From positions 15,512,258 through 15,576,257 of the forward strand of contig JAQFVV010000013.1 in assembly GCA_028023455.1 (NCBI GenBank): a DNA stretch of 64,000 nucleotides, given 5' to 3'. The DNA comes from Epiperipatus broadwayi. Taxonomy: Eukaryota > Onychophora > Udeonychophora > Euonychophora > Peripatidae. Position numbers and translations under genes: made by a program. This document shows, piece after piece, positions 23,908 to 36,762 of the stretch. The number at the start of each line of letters is the position of its first letter. Within the stretch, counting starts at the first letter, position 1. Below the pieces are notes generated by a model. It made no database searches and was not told where the DNA came from. It was given only the letters and a program-made list of their open reading frames with translations.

Positions 23908-24256
23908 CAGTGGTTCCCAATCTTTTCCGGCCATGCCCCACTTAAAATATCTTTAAAATCCTGATGCCTCCTCCGCCTGTAACATACAATTCTTATTATT
24001 CAAAAGTGAACTCCTATTCACATGGAGAAAGCCTAAAATGTCATTAACAAAAGGGCAGTTAAAATACAATGGAGTTTCAAGCCACTTAACTTGCTCCAAG
24101 TAACAATGAAGAAGTAAAGAATAAAGATTATCTAAAAAGAAAAGACTATGGGAAGAAGGTGGTACAGAAAGAGGGAAATTTGAAAAACATTCTTAGCTTA
24201 ATTATGAATAATAAGATATAAGAACAAATAGCAGAATTTCAAATTGGGAACCATTG
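23908..24256. mobile_element. hAT-type MITE, 349 bp
   Basis: The left end CAGTGGTTCCCAATCTTTTC and the right end (reverse complement CAATGGTTCCCAATTTG) are the short inverted repeats typical of hAT elements. The flanks ATCTAAAG (23900-23907) and ATCTAGAA (24257-24264) agree at 6 of 8 bases, as expected for an aged 8-bp hAT target duplication. The interior has no coding capacity. Confidence 0.88.
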
Positions 24257-24419
24257 ATCTAGAACTTGAAACATTTTCTTGGCTCTAAGATATCATTTGA
24301 AAAAATAATCTTTAATCATCTATGAAATCTGGATAACTTAAATAATATCAGCTTATTTTTATTCTCTTGTTTCCCATATTAGTTTATAAACTACTTCTCA
24401 TAAAACTATTATAACAAGT

Positions 24420-24660
24420 TTTGGAGATATGGATTCACTCCGCTGTATACCTTGCCAATATTAAATTTGTTTGTATAATCTGATCATGTACTGTCACACT
24501 GACAAATCTTCTTCTAAATTTACCAATATCCTGTGCAGTTAATGTTTCAAAGCTTTCATCACAGTACAAGAGCTTATAGTATCAAATAATTTTTCATGAT
24601 CTACAAATACAATGCAAAATCATAACTCTTTTAATTGATATGTGCAATCCATATGGGGGA
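24420..24660 (-). pseudogene. Scrap of a LINE reverse transcriptase
   Basis: The minus-strand translation gives FCIVFVDHEKLFDTISSCTV followed by MKALKH and, after a stop and frame changes, an LVNLEEDL-like stretch. This matches RT motif A of LINEs with the pattern FVDYEKAFDS, including the catalytic Asp in FVDHEKLFDT. Only about 80 codons can be followed. It differs from the YMDD family at 20600-22630, where motif A is LDIAAAFDS. Confidence 0.6.
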
Positions 24661-24664
24661 TAGA

Positions 24665-25067
24665 TCTCATGTTATAGCAGTAACATTTTTTTAAATATTC
24701 TATGATTATTGTAGATTAAAATGATTTATAACATTAAATTATTTACGTAAAAATATTAATTCTAAATTTAATAAAATTTTAAAAATACACTTGAAGTTTA
24801 ACTTTGTGTTTTACAATTACCATTGAGTTAAAATCATAGTAAAGTTTTCATTAATAATATACATAATGAAAAAAAAATTGCACAATTATTTCAGACAATT
24901 TTTACGAGATAAATAGGGAGAGATTATAACTAAAAATTTAAAAAAAATCAAATGAAACATGGAAAAGACTACTTTCATAAGTTTATAAATTATTTTAAAA
25001 TATGAATCTTGTTAAAGATAAATAAATTATTTTAAACAAAATATATCTATAAAATGTAAAAACTTAC
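24665..25067. other. Intron sequence next to exon 2, no feature seen
   Basis: AT-rich, ending at the donor site of the elongase exon at 25068. Nothing else is recognisable. Confidence 0.5.
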
Positions 25068-25255
25068 TTCCCAACCCATATAGATGGATAATATAACTAG
25101 CCCTAAATTATAGGTTACTAATAATGGTTGAAGAGAAAAAGGTTTCCGATGCTTCATCCATTTTGGACCCTGAGATATGAAAATAAGATAGAGTGTAACG
25201 GTAATCAGTGGAGGCCATGGTGAATTAACAAAAAACATATGTCTTGATCTTACAT
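25068..25255 (-). CDS. ELOVL4: ELOVL4-like fatty acid elongase, coding exon 2
   Basis: A 188-base exon (phase 1 in, phase 0 out) lies between the acceptor TTTTTTGCAG and the donor GTAAGTTT. With the single base carried from exon 1 it encodes 63 residues starting DVRSRHMFFVNSPWP, through LITVTLYLIFISQGPKWM and KHRKPFSLQPLLVTYNLGLV, to SIYMGWE. The SPWP motif, the first hydrophobic span, the G-P-K-W-M-K-x-R-x-P-F loop and the Y-N-x-G second span are hallmarks of ELOVL4-type elongases. These are ER-membrane condensing enzymes that add two carbons from malonyl-CoA to long acyl-CoAs. Exons 1+2 give 249 bases, exactly 83 codons, which supports the splice model. Confidence 0.95.
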
Positions 25256-27599
25256 CTGCAAAAAACATAAATGCATATATATATATATAATGTCACTCTA
25301 ACATTAAATAATATATTAATAATAATACTAGAAATATTATATCTTTTTTTAAAAATTAAGTATGATATAAGTTTTTAAAATTGCAAAAAATCAAACTGTA
25401 ATCACCATATCAATTTCTGAGGTATACATTTTGATAAATCTCATTACTTTAAAGTTTTAAAGAATTTAGAGAAATTTAAAAAAATGAAGCAAAATAAAAA
25501 GAGAGAGATTGCAGAAATTGATAAATGTTATAACATTCAATTTTTTTATAATTTTAAAAACATCATGCATTGAAAATTAAATAAATAAATAGATTTACTT
25601 TTCTTATTCAAACAATATACTGTGAACAACATTTGTACTGCATTATTTATTAAAAATTGGAAGAAAAAAAATTCTTGCCATGGATTCAATTAAGTGATTT
25701 TGTAAAGATTCAGGGAATAATATTTAGCAAAGTCCATAAAAGACATGTGTTTGGAAAGAGTATATTTAAAATTTTTCTAAAATATGATAAAAATATATTT
25801 GATATTTACTTAAATTAAAAATGTTTCCATTTTTTTTTTTTTTTGTAATACCAAATTTTCTGATATCTACAAAATTATTTATTTATTTGACAATTCTTGC
25901 TCTATTGATAGATTAACAAGTCTTGTCAAATATTCTTGTTGTCAGTAATATTTTTAATAATTTTAATTTTGAAAAGCATTTTGCTGAGACTCACATAGTT
26001 CTTAAATAATAAAAACCTAGATATGTATTCTGTAGTCTATTTAAATCGATCATTTAAAAAATAAAATACCATTAATCTAGAATTTCTAGTTCCAGATTTT
26101 AAGAATATTTTTTACTCTTCAATATAAATCTAAAAAACAGGCATTGCAATTAGGTTTGTTAATTTATAGGTGTTTATTGGATGTTTTTTTCTTCTTTAAT
26201 TTTATTTGTAAATATATTTACAAACAAATTTATTTATTGTAAAAAGTTAAAGATTGACAATGAAATTTTGTTTGGATAATAGTAACTTTTGAATAGTAAG
26301 TTTTGAGATTAATGGTATATTATTCATAATTTGACTGTATGCTGCATTAAAAAAATAGCAATAGGAAAGAAGGATGCTGATATATGAAACTGCAATTTTT
26401 TTAAAATTTATTATAACTTTTATTTAAACATCCAAAAATATTATTGTATTTATGTTGTTCAAATCTATTTATTCTAAAAATGTAATGCCACACTTTGTTA
26501 TTACTCACATAAAATTTTCAATTAGAAAGTATACTGTGAAATTTATTTTGGATTTCATCATTATTCTCATAATTAAAATTATATATTCATTAGATTCTTA
26601 TCTTTTTTTTGATTTGCTGAAAACCATGAGTTTATTTTCTATTTTAGTGTTATTAGTTCCTATATACATTTGTTTGCTTGTTATTTTAAAATACTTATAC
26701 TTAAATTTATTGTTTTTTATAGTTATTTATTTCTTACATATGTTTTGGAAACATTTTACTTTATTTTATTTGTTTTATACGTGTTTAAGAACTTTGAGGA
26801 TAACCTATACATATAGAAATATAAAGATACATAAAAAATTCAAGTACAAGAACTGTAATTTCCAGTGTATATATTTCATTAAAAAATATGCATCTATAGA
26901 AGCAATAGAATATATTTATTGCATTCTAATTTCTGAAAGGGTATATAAATGAATTAATCATTATATATGTCAAAAGTAATGATTAAGCCTTTTTCAAATT
27001 ATCTGCTTGATTTTCTATAAAATAATAATAACTTCATCTATAATTATTTCATGAAAGATTTCTTAAATTTTGCCCATTCTATTAATAGTATATATACAAT
27101 ACTACGTAGCTGTTTGGTGTTCTTTTATTACTATTCCCAGTTTTTTACACTTTCTTTTTAAACTTTCTGAATTTTTTTTGATAATTTGCAATTTTTATTT
27201 TTTCAAGTGCCACTATGCTATTATATTTTTATAATGAGGTTTGTGTTTTTCTTGTTCTTTTAGTTAACTTCCTTGATATCTTTGATCATCATTATCTTAA
27301 CATACAGTATTCAAACTGTCTCCATTGTCATAGGTTTCAAATATACCCATAGAAAACTGAAATCCCATGCATGTTTAACATATACATCATACATACACAT
27401 GCAATACCATTTTTAATATTTAGTCTTTAAAAACACAACAAAAAAAATAATTGATGAGAGCAAAATTTATGGTGAAATTTCACCTTAGTTTTACCCCTAA
27501 ACAAGCCATTGGTTTAATCCAGAAAGCAAACAGTATTATTAATAATAATGAGGTGATCAAAAAGGATCCATTTTTATATAAAATTCAAACCTCTCCGTA
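25256..27599. other. Intron sequence, no gene supported
   Basis: AT-rich with TA repeats near 25279-25290. The 166-codon plus frame at 26452-26952 is the longest unexplained open frame in the window. It is almost entirely I, L, F, Y and K, with no motif, so I do not call it a gene. Confidence 0.5.
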
Positions 27600-27899
27600 G
27601 GTGATTTTTTTTGTTAATCTACAGACAAAACAAGCATGGCGAATAAACCATGATTGTCACATGTGAAGATAGATATAATTTACGATCAAAATGTCAACAA
27701 GTCAAAAAATCAGGGAAAAATAGGCAGTGATAATGTAAACAATTTAAATAATAGTAAGAAGGCAGGGCAAAGTCCATAGACTGTTAATAGTATAATAAAA
27801 CTAGATATGCTTTCAGAAACATCAGAAATTCAAAGCAGGTCTTCAACTCAACCATCCCAGGAGATTTCTTTTTTTTTTTTTTTCAAATGTTTTTTTACT

Positions 27900-28930
27900 A
27901 GCCAATTGTACTAACAATCACAGATATAAACTGCACATTATATAAGTTTCCCAAAGATCTATTAAATGAAGCAATTAATGAAAATAATCTATGGGATTCA
28001 ATATTTCGAACTGCTGACCATACAAATCACAGATATATTGTAGTGGAATTTTATAATGAAGAACAAAAAGAAAGATTTGAAAAAAAAATCAAAACACTAT
28101 GTAAATTTGCACTAATCAAAGTAAATCCAAACAGAGAAAATATTGTTAATAGAATAATAAAAAACACATATTTAAATTATCAACTTCAAAAAACTAATGC
28201 AGCCTTTCAGAGAAGTAATCGAGTTTCAAAACATGTATTTAAAATACACTCCAATACCGATTTTAAGTAATAGAAACCAAATTAAAGTATGTCTAAATAA
28301 AAACATAGGCCAAATGATATTCCAACATTTATAACAAACCAAGAAACAACTTTTCTTTTAATAATTTATGGAACAAATTCCCAATGCTTTAATGAAAGAG
28401 GACGCATAATCAGAGAGTGCCCAAAACTTTTAAAATGCCAACACTGCAAGCTGAAAGCGATACCGAATCATCAATGTGAGGGTTTCAACACAGAAGAGAC
28501 AACAAACAACATGAGATAGATGTATTAGTCCAGGAAAAAACAAAAATTCAAATAAATGAACAAGCAGATACAACACAATACACACAAAATGAAAAAAACA
28601 TAAGCACATAAAAGTAATGGAAACAAACGAACATATTCATCCTTTAAAGCCAATTATCAAGAAAACATCAGAAGATATATTAAACACATTAATATTGATT
28701 TCTCAACAAAAAGACCCAGAAATAAATAATACTTCAGATAAAAGTAAACCCGGACGCCCTACTCCAAAAATGTAGTAGGAAACCTGACTTAAAAAAATAT
28801 GAATTAAGTGAAGGTGATGATTTTCATTTGATGACAACAACAAAAAAGTTAAAACAATTCTAAAGAACCTCCCAGACACTAATACAGAAGCTACAATGGA
28901 TGAAGAAGCTGACATAATGGAAAAAGTAAG
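27900..28930 (+). pseudogene. LINE ORF1-like remnant
   Basis: The stretch from about 27905 to 28270 reads CTLYKFPKDLLNEA-like, WDSIFRT, HRYIVVEFYNEEQKERF and KNTYLNYQLQK (75-codon frame at 28043-28270). After frame changes, 28370-28490 gives CFNERGRIIRECPKLLKCQH and NHQCEGF, a degraded tandem CCHC-type zinc knuckle as found in LINE ORF1 or gag-like proteins. Beyond it a D/E/K-rich tail runs to about 28920. Several stops are present. Confidence 0.6.
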
Positions 28931-29089
28931 TGTATCTTGTTTAAAATATGACAGTCTTATGACCGAAAAATAATTGCATAGGGTGGACTAGATAAACAGA
29001 TAGTAAGAGAATGAAGTCAGATTAATTTATCAAGAAAACAAGTATAACAAATTCATGCAATAAATAAAAACAAACACGAGGATAAAAAT

Positions 29090-29700
29090 AGTTTCTTTAA
29101 ATGTTCAAGGATTAAACTTGATAAAAAAAATTAAGAATTAAAAAAATGGATGAATACTATCCAGCCACAAACAATACGATTAAGTGAAACAAAAATATAT
29201 AATAGTCATGGATACATCGCATTCTCCAAAACAGCATTTTCACCCTCAGTAGGGATGAGAATTGTAATTAGTAAAAATTGTCAATTTAGATCATTTAAAA
29301 TTATATATATAGATGTACACATGCTGATAGTAACATTACATTATAAGTCTTTAACACTTAATATTATATTTGTTTACATCCCACCAAATCATAAAATATG
29401 AAATATATTAATAAATACATTAAATGCCAAATTTGTATCTTCAGCCAATCCCATAATACTGATTGGGGATTTCAACATCGCATATAACAAATTTGTAATG
29501 AAATGGTTACACTTACTGACTTTTCCAGTTATGACAGGGAAATGGTTTCTGCCACAGAACTCTGCCTCACTTAATAAAGGAGACATTCATCAATGATTGA
29601 CCTTGTGTTTTACTAACCAGCACTGCACCATATGATGAACTTATCACTGATAAATGTCTTTTTCAGACCATGCTGCGATCATAGTAACTCTTAAAAATGA
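29090..29700 (+). pseudogene. LINE APE-type endonuclease remnant
   Basis: The frame at 29150-29401 gives IRLSETKI (the LQETK-like block), a variable middle, then IIFVYIPPN. The next frame gives ILIGDFNIAYNKF (about 29457-29495), and SFSDHAAIIVTL sits at 29657-29692. These are the catalytic blocks of apurinic-type endonucleases of non-LTR retrotransposons (E in ETK, D/N in GDFN, D/H in SDH). Stops and frame changes separate them. Confidence 0.75.
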
Positions 29701-30527
29701 CTTTATACACAAACCATTAATAACAACCTGTAAAACCACTAGAGTGCTTCTGCCCAATAACACACCTGAACATCTATTTTCAGAAAATATGCACACACGA
29801 TATTCAAAATTAGAGACCTTGAAATGGATCCAGTTCAAACCTGGATAACATTTGTAAATATCATACCTTGTACAATAGACAGTGTCACAAGAAATCAACC
29901 AGCATCATCAAAAGTCCTGGCTCTTGCAGATGACATTAATAAAAGTCATGTGGAGCTCTACTACAGTAGAAGGATGCAAAAACGTAATGGCAATGAGAAA
30001 AGAATATCAAGCAGTGTATGAAACACTCAGAAAATATATAGCAATAAAAAAAGATATACTTAAATCCCCATACCTGGTCAAGACAATATATTAGATGGGC
30101 ATTAAGTCAAGCACCAGTAAATAGAGTTTCCACAGCAATAAATATGAATAATGAAATCATTACAGGTAACAATATGATGCAACCACTATTATCACACTTT
30201 AAAACAAAATTACAAAAGGGAATAAAATTTACTTCCTAACAACTTTTTGGGAGTACCAGAAGATAATGTAAAATTTACATCTGAAGAATTTGTTGAAAAG
30301 CTTGCAACAGTACCAAAATCATGCCATCCATGGAATACATGGTATACCCTTGTTTGTATATAATCATTTAAGCAAATCTATCTCAAAATACTTAGCAATT
30401 TAAAAAAACAAATATATAATATTCAAGAACTCTATTCAATCTCTCTGATGCCATTTATGAAAAAAACAGGAAAACCTATCCACACTTACAAATCTCAGAC
30501 CAATATGAAAAAATTCAATCCTATATA

Positions 30528-31151
30528 TTGTCACAAATCTCAGGAAAGCAGTTCGCCAAAAAGCGCTCTTCAACAGATCAAGCAGGATTTCTGTTTAAAA
30601 CAATAATAGATTCAGTCAGAACTAATAAAAAATATGGTCCAGTTGCAGTGAAACTAGACATAAAATCCGCATTTTTGATGAAACTAATAAAAACATCAAT
30701 ACCAACTTCACTAATATACTTGATTACAAATCTACTTCTGAGCAGTGAAATACACATTAGCCTCAATGGGAAATATTCACTATCTTTTAACCCTTTTTGT
30801 TCAATTCCACAAGTATCACTATTAGGTGCCCTACTATTCACATTATACATCAATCCATTGATCAAAGCAATAGAAAATGATTTAGCAGGAATATTCATAT
30901 CAGAATTAAAAATAAATATTCCATGTGTAGCATATATGGATGATATATCTGTGTTTCTAACATTGAAAAAACAAATTCCAAAATTAATAAAAATTCTCCA
31001 AAATTATACAAAAAAATATAAGCTTGAATTCAATATGGAGAAATCAAGTGCACAGACAATATATACAGGAAGCTATCATGAAGATTATTTCAAAGGAACA
31101 CAGAGCTCTTTTTTAGGTTTTCCATTTTTTTTTAAAGCAACATTTGTTTAA
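30528..31151 (+). pseudogene. LINE reverse transcriptase remnant (YMDD)
   Basis: A 207-codon frame begins in the fingers (GKQFAKKRSSTDQAG) and passes motif A (VKLDIKSAFL, second acidic position lost), motif B (CSIPQVSLLGALLF, with PQG changed to PQV), motif C (AYMDD), LEFNMEKSSAQ and FLGFPFF. The same blocks in the same order form the RT at 20600-22630. The altered motifs A and B mean this copy is dead. Decayed fingers sequence extends upstream to about 30240. Confidence 0.88.
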
Positions 31152-31599
31152 CAACAAAATAATACAATTCACTAGATACCAAGCATAAGCCGTAACTTCA
31201 AGACTTAATCAAGAGCCTGGCATACAAAATTCCATTCAATATAAAAATGAAGACTGAATCTGCCAAATCTTTCTCTAGCTGAATCATAACAAATTAAAGA
31301 ACTAAGAGAAAACACTAAAATGTATCACATTTAGAATAAAGCCAACATAACATGCTATGTAGCATTAATTTAATAAATATCTTGAGAAACATGGAGATGT
31401 GCGTACAAATCCAAGAAGAACTAATAAAAAAAAACTGAAAAAATAATTCAATTCTCTCTCAAAATCTTATATCACTATATGCAAAAGTGGTACTTTTTAA
31501 TCTTAGTGACAACTAGACTTTCATACTACATCCCAATAATTATATATAGCAAAGCCTTCATATTAAAAATTGAGAGCTTATGTAGAAAACTATTGTGAG

Positions 31600-32390
31600 G
31601 GGAAAAGATGTCTACAATATCAATTAAACAAATCCAAAAGCCCCTACTGCAAAATGGATTAGGATTACACACAATAAAAATATTTCAAATTCAGAAAACC
31701 ATCCATTTAATTACATCATGCATAGGGCTATTTTCATATCTTGAAGTAATCAATAAAATCACACCAACAGACAAACCACCACCAATTACTGGCTTTTTAA
31801 ATACTCTTCATGTCACATTGCTAAATATCACAAGTTCAGTGATCTTGAAATGGAAAACTAAATATAGGTATTGGGAAATATACATACTAATCTATCCTCC
31901 ATCTTCAAATGACAATAATAAACTTTTAAACAATTAACAAAAAAATTTAAATACTAATCAATAGAACCGCAATACTATGACTTACTACTTAAACTAAACA
32001 TGGAAGCATTACAGACTTTAAATTTATTTTACTATAAAAGAAACTGCATTAATATTGAAAATGTGTGTAGGCTTTGCAAAAGAGAAACTCAGTCATATAT
32101 ATTTTTTTCTTGTCCTACATTTCCCAATTTATTCAAAAATAGAAAGTATACTATACAAACACTCCTTCAATCCTATGTGAAAGATAACTTTGCACACATT
32201 AGAGCCAGTACATTTACACTACTCTCACTACGGTGTACCAGATGTACATTTACATATAATACAAACATAATGAGGCATCCAAATATCTTTTGGAACAAAA
32301 TAGAAATAATAAAGCTAAGGGATGAAAAAATTTCATCAATAAACACGTACATATGGTCACTAATGCGACTACACTCAAGCCTATAAAGAA
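31600..32390 (+). pseudogene. LINE ORF2 C-terminal remnant with zinc knuckle
   Basis: Frames at 31608-31937 and 32000-32386 carry KITPTDKPPP, matching the VTPTDKLPR block of the other LINE, and then CRLCKRETQSYIFFSCP. The latter is the zf-RVT CxxC...C pattern equivalent to CSLCLKEDETCLHLLCC at 20311-20673. This confirms that both insertions are one family and gives the true length of ORF2 beyond the RT. Confidence 0.75.
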
Positions 32391-32720
32391 AAAAGAGGAC
32401 AAATTGGACAAAGAAATCTAATAAAAACGTGATTACATAAAATGATCATGCTGTAAAAGACAGAGTTGAAGAATGGACTCTGGAAATCCTTTAGTGTTGA
32501 ACAATAATATATATTTTTTGGTCTATTTGTTATTAATATTTCTAAGGGTTAAAGGTATAATTTTTTTTCCTATATAAATTTGTTTATATATTGTTTTTTT
32601 TCCCTCACAATTCTTCATGTAAATGTCAAGATGTCATGATAAATGTACCGGTATTCCTGTTTTTTTTTAAATTCTGTTTGTACAATTATTAAGCTCAATA
32701 AAGTTCCTTTTGAAACTAAT

Positions 32721-35700
32721 AAATCAAGAAAATAAACAAAGTGTTTTAAGTAAATGTATAATGAGTCCACAGAATAAAAAATGATTGAAAGATGATTTGT
32801 GAAGGCACTCTGTAAAGATGAACATAACCATGACCATAAACTTTATAAATTTATATTTTATTTTATTTGATACTTTTTCAAATTGTAAACAATGAGACTG
32901 TGGATATGGACGAATTACTATAAATATAAATAAGAAAACAATTTACAATAAAACAATATACTTATTTTTTTCTAATTTTAATTATTTCTCTATTTTGTAA
33001 AAAATTATTTTTATTTTGGATAGTCTTAAACAGGATATGTTTTACCTAAAATCAGAAGAATACTTTAAGCCAACTTCACTTTTTTTTTATGAAGCAATAT
33101 AAAAAAGTTTCAAAATCACAGATCAGTTAAACTTACTTCTCTATATAGACTTCACTTTTATAATTTTCAATTGCTTATATTAAATCACTAAGAACCATTT
33201 CAAAACTAGATTTGAAATCAAATAAAATGTCTAATTTGATAACTAATTCTATTGTTTTTCCAAAAGTTTTCCCTTTTTATTAAATTCATAAATTTTTTTT
33301 TTTACTACACTCAATTTTATTTTTTATATTGGCAACTATATATGTATCATATATATTTTTAATGAAGACACATGATTCATATTTTCAGTGTGGTAGTTTT
33401 TATTTTTTCCACACAATTTTTTGGGGATGTTTTCTTTAATCCATATTGGGGTTGTTATTTTTTTCATATTTAAAATTTGTTGAATTAACATAAACATTTT
33501 TAGTTTTGAAGCTACTTGAATAATCATAAAGTTTGATAGGCACCTTCTCTATTCTGATGCCTCAATGAATACTTGATGAGAGATTCTATTCCAACTCTTC
33601 AGACTTTAATCTCCCAATTATCATGTTGTAACATCTCCGAATAGGTTCTCATTTGTATGACAATCCATCATTTTACTTGAGAATTGCAGTCTAATTTTTT
33701 TTTTTGAAATTGCATTTTTTGATCGGAACCTAAAGTGAATGAATATTTATTTATTATTGTTTTTGAAAAATGTTAATTATTTTTTAAAAAATATTTAAAA
33801 AAGGAATTTTTATTTTTGATATTAATAAAAAACTGTTTTAAAAAAGTTTTCTATGTATTGGTTTGTTTGTTATAATATGTAAATAAAATGTAGTGGCCCG
33901 GTAACAGTATATGAAGATATTTTGTTGGAAGAACACAACCACCAAGCGGGATGGATTGTCATTCAAATGATTACCCCAAATTGTTTCATTTCTTCCCTAA
34001 ATATTAACATTTATAATATAGTGCAAGAATTACAAATGATTTTATGTGCTTTGCATACTTTAGTATTATGTTCATCTTATTACCAAAGTTAAAACCTTTC
34101 TTTGTAAAAACCGTAATGTTAGTCCCTTTTCTATGGATCATTTTTAATATTTTCTTTATTTCTTTCATATTATCATTTACTTTATTCCATTCTGTGAAAA
34201 TAGAATTTCCTTTTCTTTTTCATTTATAAATAATTTAGTATTTCTAGAGCCTTTTCAAAATCTCTAGCCGACGTGCTCACATATGTTTGGACTCTTGGCT
34301 TATGATGATTCAAATTTTGAATGAGTCTTTTCTTTTTAAATGATAAAATACTTCTCATACTTTTTTTTTTTTTACATTGTAAGCCTTTCATTATTCTGGT
34401 ACAATACTTACAATTCAGATAATGATTATAAGATACACAAAAATCATTCCCTCTCTCATCTCCAAAAATTTTACAATCTATTTATTAAATTACTGTTAAG
34501 AATTTGATAATATATATTTCAATTAGTCATTTAAATGTATTGTAACAATCAAAAACAAATATATATTACACATGTTGGGAAAAATTAATTTTATATGTGC
34601 AGCTAACTTACAGCATGAAAATGTGTATATTTTATTTTATGGAGCATGACAAAGAAAATTCAAAAATCATTTATTTCTTCTTTATTTAGTCTTATTTTTA
34701 ATTCTTGAGCACTATGGAAGCCAGGATATCTAAATAATATGCATCATGGTAGACTCTTCCTTCCAACATATAGGAAATATAAATCCTAAATTGTGATTTT
34801 AACAGAATTAATAATTATGTCTTATAAACTATAAATTGAGATAAGGAATTAGATGAGTAGATAGAGTGACATGTATAAATTGAAATGTCTTAATTGAAAT
34901 TTATAAAAAATGAGATCCAGTAATAAAGAAAATAATGAAATTATTTACATAAATATAATTATTAGAAAAACAATAAAAATAGCAATAAATTAATACATTA
35001 ATAAATAATTCATTATTTGATATATGCATAATTCATAATTTAACTAATTATGTTGTGTCTTGTATATAATGTTACTTATAAACATGTTATTTATAATGTT
35101 GGGCAAAGATCATTGTTATAAATTTTAAAATAATCATTTCTCAAATATTTTTACATTTGTATTGCAAAATAAAATATTCTCCCTGATATCTATATTCTTA
35201 TACCATAAGTGCAAATAAATTATACAGATCAAATGTGTAAACAATTATCCTAAATATATTAAATTTCATTTTAAAAAATGCCATTAATTGATGTTATCTT
35301 TATATTGTGATACCAGATATAATTCAGTGCCAACTTTTAAATGATTTGATAATAGAAATATGTTTTTATTCCACTTTTAATGTCATATATATTATATTTT
35401 AATTTAAAAATAAAGTTAATAATCAGCAATCTTTTAATACAATTAAAATATAGATTAGTCTAATTAAAGTATAATATATTTATTCAGTTTTATGTTTGTG
35501 TGATTCTTTTATTATTATTGTTATCATCTTGAAAACAACTATTTGATTTATTTATAAATCATTGAAAACAATTTTTTTCTAAACTAGCATTTGTAAATAA
35601 AATAGTTAAAACATTTTTTTAAACCTTTATAAACATCTTTTATTTTGCATATTATTTCATCTGATGACAGTCTTCAATCTTCAGATATTTTCAGTAAATG

Positions 35701-36522
35701 AGTATTGAAATTACCAATTATCAATTAAAAATCATATCCAAATTTCCAATTGTTCTTTAATTATATTGCCAAACAAGAGATCCATGAAACGTTTTCATTT
35801 CCAGTTTCTTTTAAATGCTAGTGATGAAGAAAGAAGGGAAATTCAACCTCATCTTTAGATGCTAATGTTCTAACCTGCTATCAGATTGATAATAAACAAA
35901 AAAATAAAAATATTTAATATCTCTTTAAAAAAAATAGAATCGAAAATCACTACTTATTATTTTCTTTCCTCAACGTTCTACTTGCATTGATATATTATTA
36001 TATATACTTACATCTCTTCCACGATCATTCTGATCTTGTATTGAAGAATAATATTGTACCCTTATATTTTATTAGGGTATAACTATGTTTGCATTGGGTT
36101 TTACTAAGCTGCTTTCACTAAAGAGATTAATGAACTAATTGACCAATCTTATTAGTGATTTTTAGTTTCTATTTTTTTTTGTTTGTTTATAATTATTTAA
36201 TTACTTCACTAATGTATTAAATTGAGATTGTCTGCCCCAATATATATGATAAAATCTGAGTGGTTTTATAGAATTGAATTGTTATAGCTTTTACACCAGT
36301 TTAAATAAATTTATAATCTAAATAAACCTACAAAAATCTAATAAACACATAAATATTCATGTATGCATATATATGTAGAATTAATTTTAATAAACGTAAA
36401 CAAAGATATTCTAAATATTACTAAAATTTTAAAACAAAATAATAATGTTGCAAATCATTAATCAAATTTGGCATAAAAATATATCAATAATTTTTTAAAA
36501 TGCAAGTTTCTTAAGCTAGTTT
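32721..36522. other. Intron sequence, no gene seen
   Basis: AT-rich with short frames lacking recognisable content. ATGACAATCCATC near 33658 recurs inverted near 33950 and, shortened, near 2666; these may be ends of a small MITE of about 300 bp, but the match is only about 13 bases. Confidence 0.45.
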
Positions 36523-36731
36523 AATATTTAAACCGCATTAAACTGTTGCACATGCGCTTTGGATTTTAAATATAAAATGAATACTAACACTTCAACCACA
36601 TGATTATCATGTGGTTGAAGTGTTAGTATTCATTTATATTTATAATCATGTGGTTGAAGTGTTAGTATTCATTCATTTTATATTTAAAATCCAAAGCACA
36701 TGTGCAACAGTTTAATGCTGTTTAAATATTA
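36523..36731. repeat. Fold-back of the SINE-like family with internal duplication
   Basis: The left arm (about 36523-36603) and right arm (about 36642-36731) are inverted copies sharing TTGCACATG(C)GCTTTGG, TTTTAAATATAAAATGAAT and ACACTTCAACCACATGATTA. The inner part of the right arm is duplicated at 36605-36641. Just outside the right arm, ACATCGCGCTATATAAA (about 36746-36762) matches the terminal motif of the units at 48645-49930. It is therefore an inverted dimer of that family. Confidence 0.8.
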
Positions 36732-36762
36732 TTGTTTATAAAAAACATCGCGCTATATAAAA

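Larger units (their letters stand above)
27600..32720 (+). mobile_element. Near full-length degenerate LINE related to 19615-22820
   Basis: Plus-strand coding remnants follow in order: ORF1-like with a Cys/His knuckle region, APE endonuclease, RT and a C-terminal zinc region. The RT shares the YMDD motif, the ISLNGK block and the GFPFF/GFPIF block with the LINE at 20600-22630, so both belong to one family. It is far more decayed and AT-rich than that copy, hence older. The 3' end lies near an AATAAAGTTCC motif at about 32696-32706. Neither end is sharp and no target duplication was found, so boundaries are approximate. Confidence 0.8.

Noticed and set aside
26452-26952. 166-codon plus-strand open frame rich in I, L, F and Y, looking like a membrane protein
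   Set aside because: The composition follows directly from AT-rich DNA. There is no motif, no splice or promoter context and no homolog recognised.
35640-35700. CTGATGA on the plus strand, considered as a third hammerhead
   Set aside because: No GAAA at a suitable distance and no stem II.
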